DNA from: Deltaproteobacteria bacterium
GTDB taxonomy: Bacteria > UBA10199 > JACPAL01
Assembly: GCA_016180845.1 (NCBI GenBank)
Contig: JACPAK010000004.1
Coordinates: 62,001 to 126,000 of the forward strand
Reading direction: 5' to 3'
DNA: 64,000 nucleotides
In this document: piece after piece, positions 16,337 through 25,759 of the stretch
Numbering within the stretch: the stretch's first letter is position 1
How the letters are laid out: each line of letters opens with the position of its first letter
Position numbers and translations under genes: made by a program
Notes under the pieces: generated by a model
Seen by the model: only the letters and a program-made list of their open reading frames with translations
Database searches by the model: none
Told to the model about the DNA's origin: nothing

Positions 16337-17440
16337 ATGAAACTTCAAATCCTTTTCTCCACCCTGACCCTCTTCATGCCGATCTGTCTTTTGGCTGAAG
16401 CGGATTCGATAAAATGGTCCATCACCGATCCTCAAGTCTATGACCTCCATCTCCCGCAAAATCTCTTTCTGGGAAAACTTGGTTCAAACAAAAATCAGAA
16501 AACCTGCCACACCCAAGGACTCGCGATCACGGATTCCGAAATAGGGATCAGTTGCTGCCTCTATGATCCCAATAACAGAAAAGAGAGGACCTACCAGAAC
16601 GAGGCCTATCTTCTTTCTACGGACTTGAAACCACTCCTCTCCGGGTCAACCCGAAGACCAAAATGGAGGCTAGAAAAAATAACCGAGTTTGCACCTCTCG
16701 AAGAGAGTGAGCGGATCTCAAAATCGGTGCTTGAGAAAAATGGGAGATTCGATCCCAAGCGAGACCGCTTCCCGATGGGTCATCCATCCGGAATTGCGTT
16801 GGATGAAGATTCAAAAAAACTGATGCTCGCCTTGAGTGTCTATGGCCCACGCGGCTACTCACGACTCAAACAATTCAATCTCGAATCACAATCCTGGGAC
16901 AAAAAATCTTACGACATCCCGGATCACCTCGGAGCGGTTGTTCCCTTGCCAAAAGATCTTATTGTAGGGCCGACATGGGGCAGCCATGAATTTATCGTTC
17001 TCGACAGGAAAAGTGGAGAATGGAGAAAATATCCGAATCGTCTCCCCGAGCAGGTTGACTATCAGGAATGCGAGGCGCTGGAGAAACGGATTTTTATCTG
17101 TAGTGGAAACCTGATCGACAGGGAATGGCTCGTAAAACGTCGCATTGGGAAAATCCATCTCATTGAACTTATCGGTGCCCATTTTGATTCCTTCCAATTC
17201 GAGCTAAAAGGAGAGATCAAAGGAGACTTGGGGGTTCGCGAATTCAGCTACCAGGAAGGCGAGGAGGTCGTTGAGAAACGACAAAACCGCTATGGCACCT
17301 ATTGGATCCCACTGACTCTACCCAATGAGGGACTCTCTTTAAGCCCTGATCAAAAATTTATCTATTTTCTTCCTGAAGATATTCCGGGAGGGAGGCTTAT
17401 TCGCTATCGTCTGATCCATCCCTCTTCTTCCGACCAATAA
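16337..17440 (+). CDS. Secreted protein, possible beta-propeller, unknown function
   Basis: This 367-aa protein has a clean signal peptide (hydrophobic residues 3-18, cleavage near CLLAEA-D). The mature part contains HTQGLAITDSEIGISCC, HPSGIALDEDSKKLMLALSVYG, DHLGAVVPLPKDLIVGPTWGS and LSLSPDQKFIYFLPEDIPGGRL. These are recurring 'x-G-I/L-A-x-D/T' strands with 40-60 residue spacing, as in NHL or six-bladed beta-propellers (it may belong to the DUF6454 group). A periplasmic or outer-surface location is likely. It is convergent with the small gene at 17397. Function cannot be assigned. Confidence 0.75.
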   Translation: MKLQILFSTLTLFMPICLLAEADSIKWSITDPQVYDLHLPQNLFLGKLGSNKNQKTCHTQGLAITDSEIGISCCLYDPNNRKERTYQNEAYLLSTDLKPLLSGSTRRPKWRLEKITEFAPLEESERISKSVLEKNGRFDPKRDRFPMGHPSGIALDEDSKKLMLALSVYGPRGYSRLKQFNLESQSWDKKSYDIPDHLGAVVPLPKDLIVGPTWGSHEFIVLDRKSGEWRKYPNRLPEQVDYQECEALEKRIFICSGNLIDREWLVKRRIGKIHLIELIGAHFDSFQFELKGEIKGDLGVREFSYQEGEEVVEKRQNRYGTYWIPLTLPNEGLSLSPDQKFIYFLPEDIPGGRLIRYRLIHPSSSDQ

Positions 17441-17651
17441 AGGTACGGGTCGTGATCTCAAGGAAGTCGATGAACTGATACTGTTTCCGACTGATCGCCT
17501 TCAGAAAAACCTTAAAGGTCCCCAGCAGGCCGTAGATCGAGAAGACTTCCCTTGGATTCAAGAAAAGGTCTTTGGTTTTAATCACCCCGACGATCATAAA
17601 GGCTCCTACCCAGTTAGAAAGCAACCTTCGTGCCAAAATTTCAAAGCGCAC
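17397..17651 (-). CDS. Small hypothetical protein
   Basis: This 84-aa frame uses a GTG start and has a hydrophobic segment (WVGAFMIVGVI) followed by an amphipathic, basic C-terminal half (KVFLKAISRKQYQFIDFLEITTRTFIGRKK). Its 3' end overlaps the preceding plus-strand gene by 44 nt. No family is recognised and the ribosome-binding site is weak. It is listed because it fills an otherwise empty 330-nt gap with a plausible membrane-associated protein. Confidence 0.4.
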   Translation of the reverse strand: MRFEILARRLLSNWVGAFMIVGVIKTKDLFLNPREVFSIYGLLGTFKVFLKAISRKQYQFIDFLEITTRTFIGRKKRDGSDDSE

Positions 17652-17768
17652 GATCTTTTCTAACCATTTGATTTAAAAGTAATTTTAAATATGGTGTTTC
17701 AGGGATGGGGCCTTGGAGACCCCAGAAGGTGTCAAAAATTCACCACCCCGGTATCAATTTGATAACAA

Positions 17769-18839
17769 TTAGCGGTGGTCAAATGGGAGTGTCACCAAAA
17801 ACGCCTCAAACCCCTTATGGGGAAGTCGATAAACAGCCTCCTCCCCTGTCTGAACCCAGGTCTTACGAAAACATTCAAGCGTCCTTCCAGAACGTGTATC
17901 TTCGCGTACCAGGATAGAACCGTTGAGAAAAGAATTTGTTCCAAAAGGTTTGTGTCCGAAGGAGACCTTCCACCATCCTGGGACAGGGGTCGAAAGATAG
18001 GATTGAAAAGGGTCTATTTCCGTGTCCCAGCCAACCCCATTCATGTCGACCTCCCTCACGCCATAAGTGTAAGCCCTTCCTTTCCCCCGCCTGGCGAGTC
18101 GCGTGACCGCCGATACAGGATGTCCCGTCACTCCCCGAACGGAAGGATTAAGAAAAATAACCCCACCTCTTTCAAGCGCAATAAAGCTCTCCGTGCCCGG
18201 AGCGGTCATCAGCATCGCGAGTCTTTCGGCAAGCCAACAATGATCAGTGCCGGCCCGCTTCCCGTCCCACAAGGTTTGGTTGTCGATCAAAAATCGGTGC
18301 CACGGAGTTCCTACCCCAAAAACCACCTGTCCCCCTTCTCCCCCGACATCCACAAATGACAGGGAGATGGAGCCATCGGCACGAGGGAGAAACCTCACAG
18401 TTTCTGCACGCGCCTTGTAGCTGAATCGAAGGGTTGGTGCCTCTGTGATGACCTCGGTTAGTGGTTCCGGAGCGAGCATTTTTGAATGAGAACCGGTCAT
18501 GACCTTTTCAATCTGATAGACCCCATCCTCTCCGCGTCTGAATGCGGTCAAGAGCTCGGTCTCATGGAGCGTGACCGGGCTGTGGAATCGCCTTGCAGAC
18601 ACATTCCATCTGACAGCAGAGAGAAAGCGGACCAGGACTCCTCCCCCAACAAGCCTTAAGGTTGCGTAAATCCCCAGAGAGAAAACAGAGACAGCGAGTA
18701 AACCCTTACCTATTTGACAGAACTCAGGTGAAAGATAGTGATCAATGCCTGACCTGTCTTGAATAGGATCAGGGGCACCTTGAATTGGAGTCAACCGGCT
18801 GGTGGAAAAAAGATATCCCGTAGTTTCTCTCAGTGCCAT
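17769..18839 (-). CDS. Hypothetical membrane-anchored protein
   Basis: This is about 356 aa when started at ATG 18839 (MALRETTGYLFS). An upstream in-frame ATG at 18953 would add 38 residues but run into the divergent gene. One membrane segment (KGLLAVSVFSLGIYATLRLVGGGVL) lies about 45-70 residues in. The large soluble remainder is beta-rich (ISLSFVDVGGEGGQVVFGVG, FIALERGGVIFLNPSVRG, GWWKVSFGHKPFGTNSFLNGSILV). No family is recognised. It is divergent from, and has a similar anchor layout to, the pentapeptide-repeat protein at 18945, so the two may work together. Confidence 0.55.
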   Translation of the reverse strand: MALRETTGYLFSTSRLTPIQGAPDPIQDRSGIDHYLSPEFCQIGKGLLAVSVFSLGIYATLRLVGGGVLVRFLSAVRWNVSARRFHSPVTLHETELLTAFRRGEDGVYQIEKVMTGSHSKMLAPEPLTEVITEAPTLRFSYKARAETVRFLPRADGSISLSFVDVGGEGGQVVFGVGTPWHRFLIDNQTLWDGKRAGTDHCWLAERLAMLMTAPGTESFIALERGGVIFLNPSVRGVTGHPVSAVTRLARRGKGRAYTYGVREVDMNGVGWDTEIDPFQSYLSTPVPGWWKVSFGHKPFGTNSFLNGSILVREDTRSGRTLECFRKTWVQTGEEAVYRLPHKGFEAFLVTLPFDHR

Positions 18840-18944
18840 TTCTTGCGGAAAGATCGGTTGTTTCAATGTGGAGTTGCTATAAAGACACTTGAAAGCTCCA
18901 TTTTCAGAGCAACAAGCTCTTAACAGAGGTCGAAGTTTCCAACA

Positions 18945-20705
18945 GTGATCCACCAGCTCTCATCAGCAGGAGTTGCCACGTTGAGGCCACCCCCGATCGG
19001 GTTGTCAGTAATGCCGAAGGCGCTGCCGTTCGTCGGGAGTGCATTTCTCGTTGCCACCGCCGGAGTGGCATTCCAACGTATAATCGATGGAAATACCCAA
19101 CAAAGAGCTGATGAAAATACACCTGACCTCCTTCTGCTAGCAGGTAGTCTCATCGGTCTCATTGTGCTGAGTGTCATCACACGTAAGGCTCCTCCCGCCT
19201 CTTCAACCCCTCCCGCTTTATCTCCCGCCAGAATACTGATGGCCTCTCCGACCCCCGGCAGTCCCCTCCGAACCAATCAACAAATTTTTCAGTCGGCAAT
19301 CGTCCGGTACTCCACGACTAAGCGCACTACCAACTGGAATTTCGATTTCGTCGATGCCCTTATTCAAGAGCAGGCACGAACCAGAAAGATCCTGCAGGAT
19401 GGCGAATGGAAGGTGATCATCGACATGACAGGCATCGATGGGAGTAACCTCCAGCTCAAGCATATCGATTTCTGGAAAAAGGGGTACATCCTCGACTTCA
19501 CCGGATCCAATTTTGACAAACTCAATCTGACGGAATGTGACTTCACCCGATGCATCCTCGACGGGGTCAAGATGCGCGGGATCGATTTTTCGGCGACCAA
19601 ATTCATGCGATGCCAATTTGGGAAACGGGCCGAGATCAAGGGAAAGATCTGGGGGAGTTCCCGATTCGAGGAATGTCTGTTCCAGCAAGGCACAACCCTC
19701 GATGGATCGACGTTTGAGAATGTGCAGTTTGTCCGCTGCCGCTTTCGTGGGGTCACGCTCCGCTCTTGTCTCTTTGATAAGGTCGATTTTGAATGGCGCC
19801 CCTCTCTCAATGAGTACGACGCCCTGCAACCGGATTTTAATGGGGTCATCTTTGATCGAAGCGAGTTCAAGAGCGGATCCTTCGATCTGATTACGGCGGT
19901 TGAAACCAGCTTCCGGGGATGCCGGTTTGATACATTTGAATTTAAAAGACTTCGTTTTAACGGCGTGACTTTCGATTCGTTCCCCAGCACCGAAAAAAAC
20001 TGGGAGACCATATTTGACAGCTGTGGCCTCGGCGAAAATTCACGATTGACACAATGTGAACTTCGCCGCGTGCGATTTCGGAATAGTTTGATCATCGGGG
20101 GTAAACACCCTAATATTTTCGAACATTGCGATTTCTCGGAAAGCCGGTTTGAACCCGGAACCGACCCTGTATTTTTTCTCCTTCATATCACCGGTTCTCA
20201 TTTTAAAAAGTGTCGCCTCAATCGTGTTTTTATCGATCCTCGCTACCAATTTGGTGATCCAGATGATGTTAAGGCCAAGGTGATCTTTGAATCTTCTGAC
20301 CTCTCGGAATCGATCCTCTCCGCAATCATAGACCGTCAATGGGTGGGGGCGACGCTTGGACCAGAATTGGTTGAATTCCGCGGATGGAATCTCTTTAAGA
20401 GAGCGATCTGGAGATTTGTGCAGATGGCTGATCCAAACCGTGTCGGGTCGAAAATTGAGGGGGATTTCACGGAGGCCTATCTCACAGGGGGCGACTTTTA
20501 CATGAGGGATTTTGGAAGATCAATTCTCGACACAACCCACCTCGAAAGAAGTCGGTGCCAAAGTGTACGATTCAGAGGGTGTCAAAAATTGAAAAAAGCA
20601 ATTGTCAGTGACCAAACTGCGCTCTACCGTGCCGAACTCCCACGCGATGTCCGCTACTCCCCGATTGGAAAGATCGGGGCAAAACAAGGTGCAGTTTTTA
20701 ATTAA
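18945..20705 (+). CDS. Membrane-anchored pentapeptide-repeat protein
   Basis: This is up to 586 aa. Two hydrophobic segments near the N-terminus (ALPFVGSAFLVATAGVAF and DLLLLAGSLIGLIVLSVI) precede a Pro/Ser linker. From residue about 155 to the end there are degenerate pentapeptide repeats with F/L every fifth position (LDFTGSNFDKLNLTECDFTRCILDGV, FENVQFVRCRFRGVTLRSCLF, FNGVIFDRSEFKSGSFD). Such repeats form a right-handed quadrilateral beta-helix. Many turns carry Cys or Arg. The GTG start at 18945 lacks a ribosome-binding site, and ATG 19011 (MPKALPF) is an alternative. Function is unknown; pentapeptide proteins range from gyrase mimics to scaffolds. Confidence 0.75.
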   Translation: MIHQLSSAGVATLRPPPIGLSVMPKALPFVGSAFLVATAGVAFQRIIDGNTQQRADENTPDLLLLAGSLIGLIVLSVITRKAPPASSTPPALSPARILMASPTPGSPLRTNQQIFQSAIVRYSTTKRTTNWNFDFVDALIQEQARTRKILQDGEWKVIIDMTGIDGSNLQLKHIDFWKKGYILDFTGSNFDKLNLTECDFTRCILDGVKMRGIDFSATKFMRCQFGKRAEIKGKIWGSSRFEECLFQQGTTLDGSTFENVQFVRCRFRGVTLRSCLFDKVDFEWRPSLNEYDALQPDFNGVIFDRSEFKSGSFDLITAVETSFRGCRFDTFEFKRLRFNGVTFDSFPSTEKNWETIFDSCGLGENSRLTQCELRRVRFRNSLIIGGKHPNIFEHCDFSESRFEPGTDPVFFLLHITGSHFKKCRLNRVFIDPRYQFGDPDDVKAKVIFESSDLSESILSAIIDRQWVGATLGPELVEFRGWNLFKRAIWRFVQMADPNRVGSKIEGDFTEAYLTGGDFYMRDFGRSILDTTHLERSRCQSVRFRGCQKLKKAIVSDQTALYRAELPRDVRYSPIGKIGAKQGAVFN

Positions 20706-21900
20706 GATTGGCCAAGGTCCGTCCCTTCGGAACACGGATCTTCGCGCCTACCGGAAGTTTCATCCCTTCTAGAAAAACGCGCGACTCATACGCGGGATTG
20801 AGAAACTGGATCTCGAGCAGTGACGAGCCACTGAGTTCCGCCACCTGCAAAAAAGTCACACTGACCGGCAGGGTCACTTGATCGAATTCAAGGACCGGTT
20901 CTTTCTCGAGGGACCCAAAATAACGCTCCCGATTTTCATAAACATGATAGGCAGCCAAAAACGAAGGGTAGAAATTCCGGGAGGCGAAACCAAAACCATC
21001 GCTTCGGTAACGTTTGATGATCGTTCCGATATCGGTTGTCCCTACCGTATGAACCGCCTTCTTCACATGACCGGTCCCGGTATTATAAGAGGTGATTGCG
21101 AGGGGCCAACTCCCGACCTCTTCCATATTCTTGAGGAGGAGCCGTGCCGCCGCGTGAGTGGAGACGATCGGGTCGTAACGTTCATCAATCCAGTGATCGA
21201 CCTTGATAAAACGCCTCGCGGTCCCCGGAAGAAACTGCCAGAGCCCACCTGCCCCTACCTTTGAACGGGCCCGTTCCTGAAACATTGATTCGACGAAGAC
21301 AAGTCGCGTGATCTCCTGGGGAACCCCGTAAGAGACAAAAATCTCCTCGAAGAGAGGCAGATATCTTCCGGAGACCCTTACCGCCTGAATAAATTTGTCT
21401 TTAAGTCCGGTTTGACTTCGGACACGATCAGCATGCTCCTCATCGAGACGCTCCTGCAACAATCGAGTCGCCTCCAGAACCCGTGACTCCCGACTCTTCA
21501 TCTTTTCCTTTTCCGGCAAATTATTGAGATCTTTAAGATCGATCACCCCATAAATGACCGAGAGATCCTCGGCATCATGCAAAACCACCTGGTCTGAATC
21601 ATAAACCGCGTAGATCTTCCGCCAAAAATCAACCGCCGCCTCCAAGGCAGCGGGGACGGAGAAATCAGCCGAGGTAATGAGCGGAAGGGGCTCGATTGAA
21701 ATGGAGGTCTGGGATCTAAGTGGTGTAGGTCCCTCCTGAACCGGCTCCTCGATCTCGGCAATAATAACTTCTTTGGAAGGAAGGGGATTTGGGAAACGGG
21801 ACTGAAGAACCCCGCCCAAATTTGCAAAAAGAAACCACAGACCGGTGATCAGACCACCGGCGACCAAAAGACTTCCCCAATTTTTCCGTCCCGAAGTCAT
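20698..21900 (-). CDS. MltD-like lytic transglycosylase with LysM domain
   Basis: This 400-aa envelope protein has an N-terminal membrane anchor (SLLVAGGLITGLWFLFANLGG). It then carries a transglycosylase SLT domain with catalytic E204 (VESMFQERARSKVGAGGLWQFLPGTARRF) and the ITSYNTGTGHVKKAV and SRNFYPSFLAAYHVY motifs, and a C-terminal LysM-like peptidoglycan-binding repeat (about 350-395). It cleaves glycan strands to 1,6-anhydro-muropeptides in the periplasm. It overlaps dacB by 4 nt, so the two hydrolases are coupled. Its 3' end overlaps the pentapeptide gene by 8 nt. Confidence 0.88.
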   Translation of the reverse strand: MTSGRKNWGSLLVAGGLITGLWFLFANLGGVLQSRFPNPLPSKEVIIAEIEEPVQEGPTPLRSQTSISIEPLPLITSADFSVPAALEAAVDFWRKIYAVYDSDQVVLHDAEDLSVIYGVIDLKDLNNLPEKEKMKSRESRVLEATRLLQERLDEEHADRVRSQTGLKDKFIQAVRVSGRYLPLFEEIFVSYGVPQEITRLVFVESMFQERARSKVGAGGLWQFLPGTARRFIKVDHWIDERYDPIVSTHAAARLLLKNMEEVGSWPLAITSYNTGTGHVKKAVHTVGTTDIGTIIKRYRSDGFGFASRNFYPSFLAAYHVYENRERYFGSLEKEPVLEFDQVTLPVSVTFLQVAELSGSSLLEIQFLNPAYESRVFLEGMKLPVGAKIRVPKGRTLANLN

Positions 21901-23312
21901 CGAACTGCCCTCATCGCGTGAACTTCCTTATAGACCGCCTCCAGAATCTTCTCCTCTGCCCTCTGAATTCGGTGGGGGGAGGCTGAAAAATCATTGAAGA
22001 GAAAGGCAAAGGCGACCGGCTCTTCCTCCACAAAAAGATACCCGGCCAGCGATACGACCTGATTTAAGGAACCGGTCTTTCCAAAAACCTTTCCCTTAAG
22101 CATCCCCCTAAACCTGCGTCTGAGAGTACCATCAATTCCCCCAACACTCAAGGATGAGATTGCCTCTTCACGCCACCGCTTCTGGTAAAGTTCGCGAAGC
22201 ACAGCAATGATCTGGTTCGAAGAGAGCCTGGACAGCTTCGAAAGACCCGAACCATTTTCAACATAGTAATTGTTCGAAACCCCAAGGGAGGCGAGATACT
22301 CGGCAGCGGCCCGACTCCCCTTGTCCAAAACACCGGGAGGACCGTACCGCGCAGCGCCCAGGGCGAGAAAGAGCTGTTCCGCCACAAAATTGTTTGAAAG
22401 CTTCCCCATCGCCCGCATCAGCGTCGGCAAAGGGGCGGAGAGATGTTGCAAGACAGGCTTGGCCGCAATCGGCACCGGCTCCCTCCGGATATGTCCGCCA
22501 AAACTGATTCCTGCCCGCTCCATCGCCTCCCGAATTACGGTTCCGGTATAGAGGGTCGGCTCTGAGACCGCCTGCCGGAAACTCGCACCGCGAGACCGAA
22601 GCGGCACACGCCCCTCGACAATCAGCCTCTGTCCCTGGACTTCGAGGGAGGAGGAGACACTGGCCCTCCTTCCATCAGTTTTCGTCTGATTGACGACAGA
22701 GAAATACTGCGTCTCGGGTTTAAGTTGAATCAGCGCAGGAACCCCACGATGGCTGGCCGGCCGAACAAAAATCTCTACCGTATTAAAATTAAAAGAAAGC
22801 GGACCGGTCACCACACGATACACCTTTTCCGATTCGTCGGAAAAATAGGTGACGGGATGATCATGATTAAAAAAGGTATCATCAATCAAAAAATCCCCCT
22901 CCACCTTCGTCCATCCTTTTGATTGAATGGTCTGGATCAACATCTCCAACTCTTCGGTAACAAAAAGGGGATTGCCGTACCCCTTCACCCAGAGATGGTG
23001 AAAAACCCCCTCGGCCTTCTCCTGATCGGTATAAAACTCTGTGCGAAACTGATAGTCAGGACCCAAAATCTGAAGCGCAGCGGCGGCGGTCACTAATTTC
23101 GAGACCGAGGCGGGATTCAACAGGCGATCAGGATCCTTTTCATAGAGAATCGCCCCATCAGAGAGCCGGATGATCTGCATCGAAACCTTCGCCGATAACA
23201 ACCGCTGATGTTGAAGGATCTCGTCAATCTTCTGGGAAAGGGTTGCCGCCTCTGCGGTGGCCGCTAGAAAAAACAGGAGCAGGGCAAATTTAACTCGAAT
23301 CAACGTGGTCAC
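21897..23312 (-). CDS. dacB: D-alanyl-D-alanine carboxypeptidase/endopeptidase (PBP4 family)
   Basis: This is a class C penicillin-binding protein, 471 aa, with a signal peptide (LLLFFLAATAEA). The catalytic motifs are SVSK (69-72), the S-x-N-like VENGSGLSK block, and KTG in FGKTGSLNQV. The large insertion between the first two motifs matches PBP4/DacB. It removes terminal D-Ala and cleaves cross-links in the periplasm. The start is GTG at 23312, with TTG 23303 possible. It is the first gene of the dacB-transglycosylase pair and diverges from the ABC importer with only 18 nt between start codons. Confidence 0.9.
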   Translation of the reverse strand: MTTLIRVKFALLLFFLAATAEAATLSQKIDEILQHQRLLSAKVSMQIIRLSDGAILYEKDPDRLLNPASVSKLVTAAAALQILGPDYQFRTEFYTDQEKAEGVFHHLWVKGYGNPLFVTEELEMLIQTIQSKGWTKVEGDFLIDDTFFNHDHPVTYFSDESEKVYRVVTGPLSFNFNTVEIFVRPASHRGVPALIQLKPETQYFSVVNQTKTDGRRASVSSSLEVQGQRLIVEGRVPLRSRGASFRQAVSEPTLYTGTVIREAMERAGISFGGHIRREPVPIAAKPVLQHLSAPLPTLMRAMGKLSNNFVAEQLFLALGAARYGPPGVLDKGSRAAAEYLASLGVSNNYYVENGSGLSKLSRLSSNQIIAVLRELYQKRWREEAISSLSVGGIDGTLRRRFRGMLKGKVFGKTGSLNQVVSLAGYLFVEEEPVAFAFLFNDFSASPHRIQRAEEKILEAVYKEVHAMRAVR

Positions 23313-23330
23313 TGTGATACCGAAAAATTT

Positions 23331-24839
23331 GTGCGCATTTTCTCTTCTTTACCACTATTTTTATTTCTTTTCATTATTTCCTGTTCCCCCTCCATCAAAA
23401 CACCGTCCGATACCATCGTGATCGGTATCGAGGCAGCCCCCAAGACACCCAATGACCCCCGCCTCTCGATGGCGGATGCCTACTCCTCAAAGATTTCCGA
23501 CCTGATTTTCAATGGCCTTTTCCGGATCAATGAACGGATGGAGGTGATCCCTGACCTCGTGAAGTCGTATCAGTTGATCCAGCCAACCCTCTACCGTTTT
23601 CACCTCAAATCAGGTGTCGTCTTTCATGACGGCCGCCCCTTGACCGCCAACGACGTCAAGAAAACGATCGAGGCGATCCTCGATCCGACACTCGCCTCTC
23701 CGCATCGAAGTCTGCTCTCGAAAATCGAGGCGATTCATGTTTTAAATGACCTTTCTCTTGAGATCAAATTGGCAGAGCCTTTCGCCCCCCTCCCCGACGC
23801 CCTCCGATTAGGAATCCTCCCGGACGGGAAAGATATCGGTATCGGAACAGGCCCCTATAAGATTGAAAAATTTATCCCGGCGGAAGGGATTACTCTCACA
23901 CGAAACGAAAACTATTTCGGAGAAAAACCGCGAATGGCCCGCCTTCATTTTAAGGTGATCCCCGATGACAACGTGCGTGTGCTGGAGCTTCTCAGCGGAC
24001 AGGTCGATTTTCTACAAAACAACATCCCCTATCTGATGGTTGATTATCTCAGAAAAAAACCGGCGCTTCAGGTCGCTGTCACGAACGGTGTCAATTTTAC
24101 CTACCTGGGAATGAATCTGAATCAGGAGCCACTCAATAAACAGGAGGTGCGAGAGGCGATCGCGCATGCGATCGATGTCCCGAGCATCATCCGTTATCGA
24201 TTTGGGGACCTCGCCACTCCGGCGACAGGGATCCTGCCACCAATCCATTGGGCCTACGAAGGCAACGTCAAAAAATATCCCTACAATCCACCACTGGCCC
24301 GCAAGCTTCTCGATCAGGCAGGATACCGAGACCCTGACGGTGTCGGTCCCAAATCCCGTTTTTCCTTCACCTACAAAACATCGACGAATCGTGAGAGGAT
24401 CGGACTCGCACGATTGATCGCGCGTTATCTCAAGGAGGTCGGGATTGGGGTCCATATCTTGCCTTTTGAGTGGGGGACATTCTTTCATGATATCCAGACC
24501 GGTAATTTTCAGCTCTACTCGCTAACCTGGGTCCGAATCACCGAGCCGGATATCTATCATTATATCTTTCATTCATCCCAAACCCCGCCAAACGGTGCCA
24601 ACCGCGGATCTTATAAAAATGAATCGATCGATCGACTCACCACGGAGGCCCGCAAGACACTCGATCTCCCAAAAAGACACGAGCTCTATTCCTATACTCA
24701 AAAAGTCATCGCACAGGAGATTCCCTATATTAACCTCTGGTATGAGAAAAATGTGGCGGTCTTTCAGAAAAATCTGAGAGGGGTCCGATTGCGGCCCGAT
24801 GCCGGGTTTGAGATTTTTACTGAAGTCTATAAAGAATGA
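23331..24839 (+). CDS. Peptide ABC transporter substrate-binding lipoprotein
   Basis: This 502-aa SBP_bac_5 (OppA/DppA) family protein has a lipobox (LFIISC) at the end of its signal peptide. The family motif region LVKSYQLIQPTLYRFHLKSGVVFHDGRPLTANDV and the GTGPYKIEKF block are clear. It presents peptides or other solutes to the permeases that follow. The ATGA overlap with the next gene shows tight coupling. Its position between dacB/transglycosylase and nagZ suggests murein peptides as ligand, which is inference. The start is GTG with weak ribosome-binding signal. Confidence 0.9.
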   Translation: MRIFSSLPLFLFLFIISCSPSIKTPSDTIVIGIEAAPKTPNDPRLSMADAYSSKISDLIFNGLFRINERMEVIPDLVKSYQLIQPTLYRFHLKSGVVFHDGRPLTANDVKKTIEAILDPTLASPHRSLLSKIEAIHVLNDLSLEIKLAEPFAPLPDALRLGILPDGKDIGIGTGPYKIEKFIPAEGITLTRNENYFGEKPRMARLHFKVIPDDNVRVLELLSGQVDFLQNNIPYLMVDYLRKKPALQVAVTNGVNFTYLGMNLNQEPLNKQEVREAIAHAIDVPSIIRYRFGDLATPATGILPPIHWAYEGNVKKYPYNPPLARKLLDQAGYRDPDGVGPKSRFSFTYKTSTNRERIGLARLIARYLKEVGIGVHILPFEWGTFFHDIQTGNFQLYSLTWVRITEPDIYHYIFHSSQTPPNGANRGSYKNESIDRLTTEARKTLDLPKRHELYSYTQKVIAQEIPYINLWYEKNVAVFQKNLRGVRLRPDAGFEIFTEVYKE

Positions 24840-25759
24840 TGGCCTATCTTCTCAGACGCCTCTTGCTTCTGATCCCCACCCTCTTTTTCGTCTCCTCTCT
24901 TGTCTTTTTTCTGATCCACCTTGTCCCGGGAGATCCTGTCGACCTGATCCTTGGGGAACAGGCCTTATCTGTGGATAAAGAAGCCTTTCGCCAGATGCTC
25001 CATCTCGATCGGCCTCTTGGGGAGCAATACCTGCTCTTTTTTAAACAACTGTTTCAGGGGGATCTGGGGGTTTCTCTTTTCGACCGTCGGGCAGTTGCCG
25101 ACATTCTTTTCGAGCGTTTTCCTGCGAGCCTCGAACTCGCCCTCACTTCACTGGGGATCGCCCTCCTGATGTCTCTTTCCCTTGGAGTCTTTGCCGCGAT
25201 CCGAAAAGATACCCCTTGGGATCGGGGGGCCCTCCTTTTCTCACTCCTCGGAATCTCCATCCCCTCTTTTTGGCTTGGCCCCCTTTTGATCCTCTTTTTC
25301 TCTATCTTTCTCTCACTGCTCCCGGTCTCGGGTCGTAGCAACATCGCAAGCCTGATCCTCCCCTCACTGACACTTGGGACAGGCATGGCAGCGCTCCTGA
25401 CCCGAATGACACGATCGTCACTTCTCGAAACGCTTCAGGAGGATTACGTCCGAACCGCCCGGGCCAAGGGAGTTCCCGAAAAAAGAGTGATCCTCCGGCA
25501 TGCCTTGCGAAATGCCCTGAATCCTGTCGTGACGATTATTGGTCTGCAATTCGGATCGGTCCTGACGGGGGCTATTGTCACAGAAAAAATCTTCGCCTGG
25601 CCCGGTGTCGGATCCCTGCTCGTGCTCGCCATCGAACGACGCGACTACCCCGTGCTGCAGGGTTGTATCCTCCTGATCGCCGTTACCTATTGTTTGGTGA
25701 ATTTGATGACCGACCTCTTTTACTCAAAACTCGATCCGCGAATCAGGTATAGCGCATGA
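24836..25759 (+). CDS. ABC transporter permease, DppB/OppB type
   Basis: This 307-aa inner-membrane permease has six predicted helices. It shows the family N-terminus (YLLRRLLLLIPTLFFVSSLVFFLIHLVPGDPVD) and the EAA loop (EDYVRTARAKGVPEKRVILRHALRNALNPV) that contacts the ATPase. It overlaps both neighbours by 4 nt. It forms the channel with the following DppC-type subunit. Confidence 0.93.
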   Translation: MMAYLLRRLLLLIPTLFFVSSLVFFLIHLVPGDPVDLILGEQALSVDKEAFRQMLHLDRPLGEQYLLFFKQLFQGDLGVSLFDRRAVADILFERFPASLELALTSLGIALLMSLSLGVFAAIRKDTPWDRGALLFSLLGISIPSFWLGPLLILFFSIFLSLLPVSGRSNIASLILPSLTLGTGMAALLTRMTRSSLLETLQEDYVRTARAKGVPEKRVILRHALRNALNPVVTIIGLQFGSVLTGAIVTEKIFAWPGVGSLLVLAIERRDYPVLQGCILLIAVTYCLVNLMTDLFYSKLDPRIRYSA

